A DNA stretch of 34,147 nucleotides from Planctomycetota bacterium (GTDB lineage: Bacteria; Planctomycetota; Planctomycetia; Gemmatales; Gemmataceae): positions 1-34,147 of the forward strand of contig VGZI01000051.1 of assembly GCA_016872605.1 (NCBI GenBank). The letters are read 5' to 3'. The notes beneath the pieces were generated by a model, which saw only the letters and a program-made list of their open reading frames with translations, did no database searches and was not told the origin of the DNA. The number at the start of each line of letters is the position of its first letter. Position 1 is the first letter of the stretch. The translations under genes were made by a program, and so were the position numbers. Shown here one piece after another: positions 32,370 through 34,147 of the stretch.

Positions 32370-34106
32370 TTATCGCAAAATTCCGCTCGGCCCTTTCTTG
32401 CCCCCCTTGGGCGCCGCCGCATCGTTGATGCGATAGAGCGGCGTGCCGGTGAACAGATTGCGAGGCCGAAGCTCGAAGGTCGTCCAGTAGATGGTCGCCT
32501 GGCCATTGAGGGAGCTGTTTCCCTTGAGAATTCCATCTTCCGGGCGAGGCACGTGCAACCCGGACGACGAATGCCAAAGGACCACGTTCTTCTTTTCCAA
32601 TGGCAATAGCTTTGCGTTCAGCTGCCCCTTCGGGAAGAAGTAGTTGCCGAGGTTGACGTAGGTTTTCTCCGGCCCATCGAAGCGCGTGATCCAGAAATCA
32701 TGCATGGAGAACTTCTCGTCTTTGAAGCGATCGTGCCGAGCGAGTCCCTGCGGATAGGTGACGAGATCGTAGCTGATCGGCAATGCCGGGCGCCCCTTGG
32801 CTTCGGGAATGATGGCGTAGTTCGGATTGACCACGCGAATGCGGGTGAACTCTTCGGCTTTCCAGTCGACGAAGCTCTCGCTGGTGATTTCCTGGATATT
32901 CATCTTCCCCTGCTCGGCCTGGTCCTTCGGGTCGGTGGGCAGCCGCGTGACGAAGACCTGGTTCGTCGTGTTATTGCCGTCGGGACCGAGCTTCATGCCG
33001 ATGCGCCAATAGCTGCCGTGCATATGGGTGGCGTCGAGATGCGGGAAGAAGTTGTAACCGGTTGGGGAATGGCGGAAAACGATGCCGCCGTCGTCGCGGA
33101 AGCCGAACTCGGCCATGTAGGTGTAGTTTCCGGCCTGGAAATTGGCGAAGAGGGTGAGTTCCTCGCTTCGGCGCGTGATGTGTCCGAACTTGTAGGCGGT
33201 GCCGGTGTCGCGCAGCTCCGCGATGACCCTCTTGCTCTTGCCAAGCACCTGGCTGACAGCCCCGCCTTCATTGGGGCTGAGCGTCGTATAACCGCCGACG
33301 TCGCGCAGATCGAAGAAACGGGTGTTTCGGAAATAGTAAGGGACGTAAAACTCCTGCGGATGGGCGTCCTCAAGGACCTGAATCCACTCCGCATCCTTGC
33401 CGGGCTTGAAGTAGGCTTTCTTGATCTTGAACAACACTGAACGACCGCTGGGGCGGAAGCCGATGCCCTGGTCGACGGCCTGCTGAGCGGTTTCGATGTC
33501 CCAGTCGATCTTCCAGGCGGTACCCCAGTTTGCAGTATTCGTAGGGAACGTGATCATGAAGCGGCGATCGTCGCTCCCCTTTTCGATTTCGAGCGGCGGG
33601 TTGCGGCGTTCGGCGACCGGCACATTGGCCGGCGCATCGGCCGCGGGTTTGTCGGCGCTCTTGTTTTGAGCGATGAACGTTTCGAAGTCGGCCAGGTCGG
33701 CCACGAATCGCGTGAACAGACGTTGCAATCCCTTCTCGGTGATGCCGAGCTGGCAGTCAACGGCAGACTCAAGCATGACGCCGAGCTTCTCGTAGCGAAC
33801 CGCTCGCGTGATGGCCGACGTTTTCTCATTGAAGCGATTGACCGTCTCGAGTGACGGCTGATCCTTGACAGTCGCTTTGAGCAACAAACGCCTGCCGCTG
33901 TCGAGTCGATAGGCCGAAAACGTGCGGTTCTTGAGTTCGACGGCGTACTTCCCATCGTCGCCAGTGAGCTTTCCGTTCAAACCCTGGACGACGCTGACGA
34001 TCATGTCGTGCGACACGATCTCAGCCGGCGCCGACGTCGTCTGACCGGACACAGACCCAGAAATACCGACGAAAAACACCAGGACGAGCAAACGCGACAA
34101 TCGCAT
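32370..34106 (-). CDS. Exported copper-amine-oxidase-like protein
   Basis: 578 residues from the ATG at 34106, which has GAGG eight bases upstream. A signal peptide ends near VSGQ (about residue 22). The C-terminal half has the copper amine oxidase layout: a Tyr in AGNYTYMAEFGFRDDGGIVF (Tyr328, at the place of the cofactor tyrosine), then a ThrGly-containing strand. The HxH metal pair follows (ATHMHGSYWRIGMKL, His361 and His363), and a third His in SMHDFWITRF (His469). Family members normally have N-Y-D/E-Y at the cofactor; here it is N-Y-T-Y, and the spacing is shorter than in classic enzymes. The fold assignment is fairly good, but oxidase activity is uncertain. No partner gene is visible before the window ends at 34147. 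Confidence 0.62.
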   Translation of the reverse strand: MRLSRLLVLVFFVGISGSVSGQTTSAPAEIVSHDMIVSVVQGLNGKLTGDDGKYAVELKNRTFSAYRLDSGRRLLLKATVKDQPSLETVNRFNEKTSAITRAVRYEKLGVMLESAVDCQLGITEKGLQRLFTRFVADLADFETFIAQNKSADKPAADAPANVPVAERRNPPLEIEKGSDDRRFMITFPTNTANWGTAWKIDWDIETAQQAVDQGIGFRPSGRSVLFKIKKAYFKPGKDAEWIQVLEDAHPQEFYVPYYFRNTRFFDLRDVGGYTTLSPNEGGAVSQVLGKSKRVIAELRDTGTAYKFGHITRRSEELTLFANFQAGNYTYMAEFGFRDDGGIVFRHSPTGYNFFPHLDATHMHGSYWRIGMKLGPDGNNTTNQVFVTRLPTDPKDQAEQGKMNIQEITSESFVDWKAEEFTRIRVVNPNYAIIPEAKGRPALPISYDLVTYPQGLARHDRFKDEKFSMHDFWITRFDGPEKTYVNLGNYFFPKGQLNAKLLPLEKKNVVLWHSSSGLHVPRPEDGILKGNSSLNGQATIYWTTFELRPRNLFTGTPLYRINDAAAPKGGKKGPSGILR

Positions 34107-34147
34107 GGGGAGTTCCTCACGTGAGGGAAACGACAGCACGAATTGTC

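Noticed and set aside
1..34147. tRNA, rRNA, CRISPR array or prophage
   Set aside because: I looked for tRNA T-loop motifs, regularly spaced repeats and phage genes and found none; the hairpin repeats are single or paired, not arrays.

Overview
The window is a high-GC stretch that looks like a planctomycete chromosome, probably of the Gemmata/Pirellula type. The evidence is a set of families typical of that phylum: a DUF1559 prepilin-like protein followed by a small carboxypeptidase-regulatory-like lipoprotein, a DUF1501 Tat-exported protein, a TIGR03000 protein, a YdjY-domain lipoprotein, and many palindromic intergenic repeats. The assignment rests on family recognition only.

Region 1 (1-15713, all minus strand) is a type II secretion / pseudopilus gene cluster read in the order gspE, gspF, gspG, gspH, gspI, gspJ, gspK, a PilM/PilN-like gspL, and a long GspM/PilO-like protein. 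After a 690-bp repeat-bearing gap comes a very large secretin-type protein whose 3' end lies outside the window; at least 1563 residues are visible. Several genes overlap by 1-4 bases, so the cluster is probably one operon. Most of the larger gaps inside it carry perfect or near-perfect hairpin repeats.

Region 2 (15950-20636) holds small planctomycete accessory genes: an exported coiled-coil protein, a TIGR03000 protein, the DUF1559 gene with its lipoprotein partner, and three decayed small genes. Two of these carry a single in-frame stop. The third is split by a 159-bp MITE-like element with an apparent 8-bp target duplication and a second palindrome nested inside it.

Region 3 (20637-26229, minus strand) contains a YdjY-domain lipoprotein, citrate synthase, a ParD/ParE toxin-antitoxin pair whose toxin is frameshifted and whose stop codon overlaps the citrate synthase start, a DUF1501 protein with a clear extended -10 promoter, a probable gene fragment, and an AlkD-type DNA alkylation repair protein.

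Region 4 (26349-32312, minus strand) is the conserved translation operon infC-rpmI-rplT-pheS-pheT. It has intrinsic-terminator-like hairpins just before rpmI and between rplT and pheS, which are candidate attenuators. A REP-associated tyrosine transposase (RAYT) with its own REP palindromes lies between pheS and pheT. The window ends with an exported copper-amine-oxidase-like protein (32370-34106, minus strand). No tRNA, rRNA or CRISPR array was seen.
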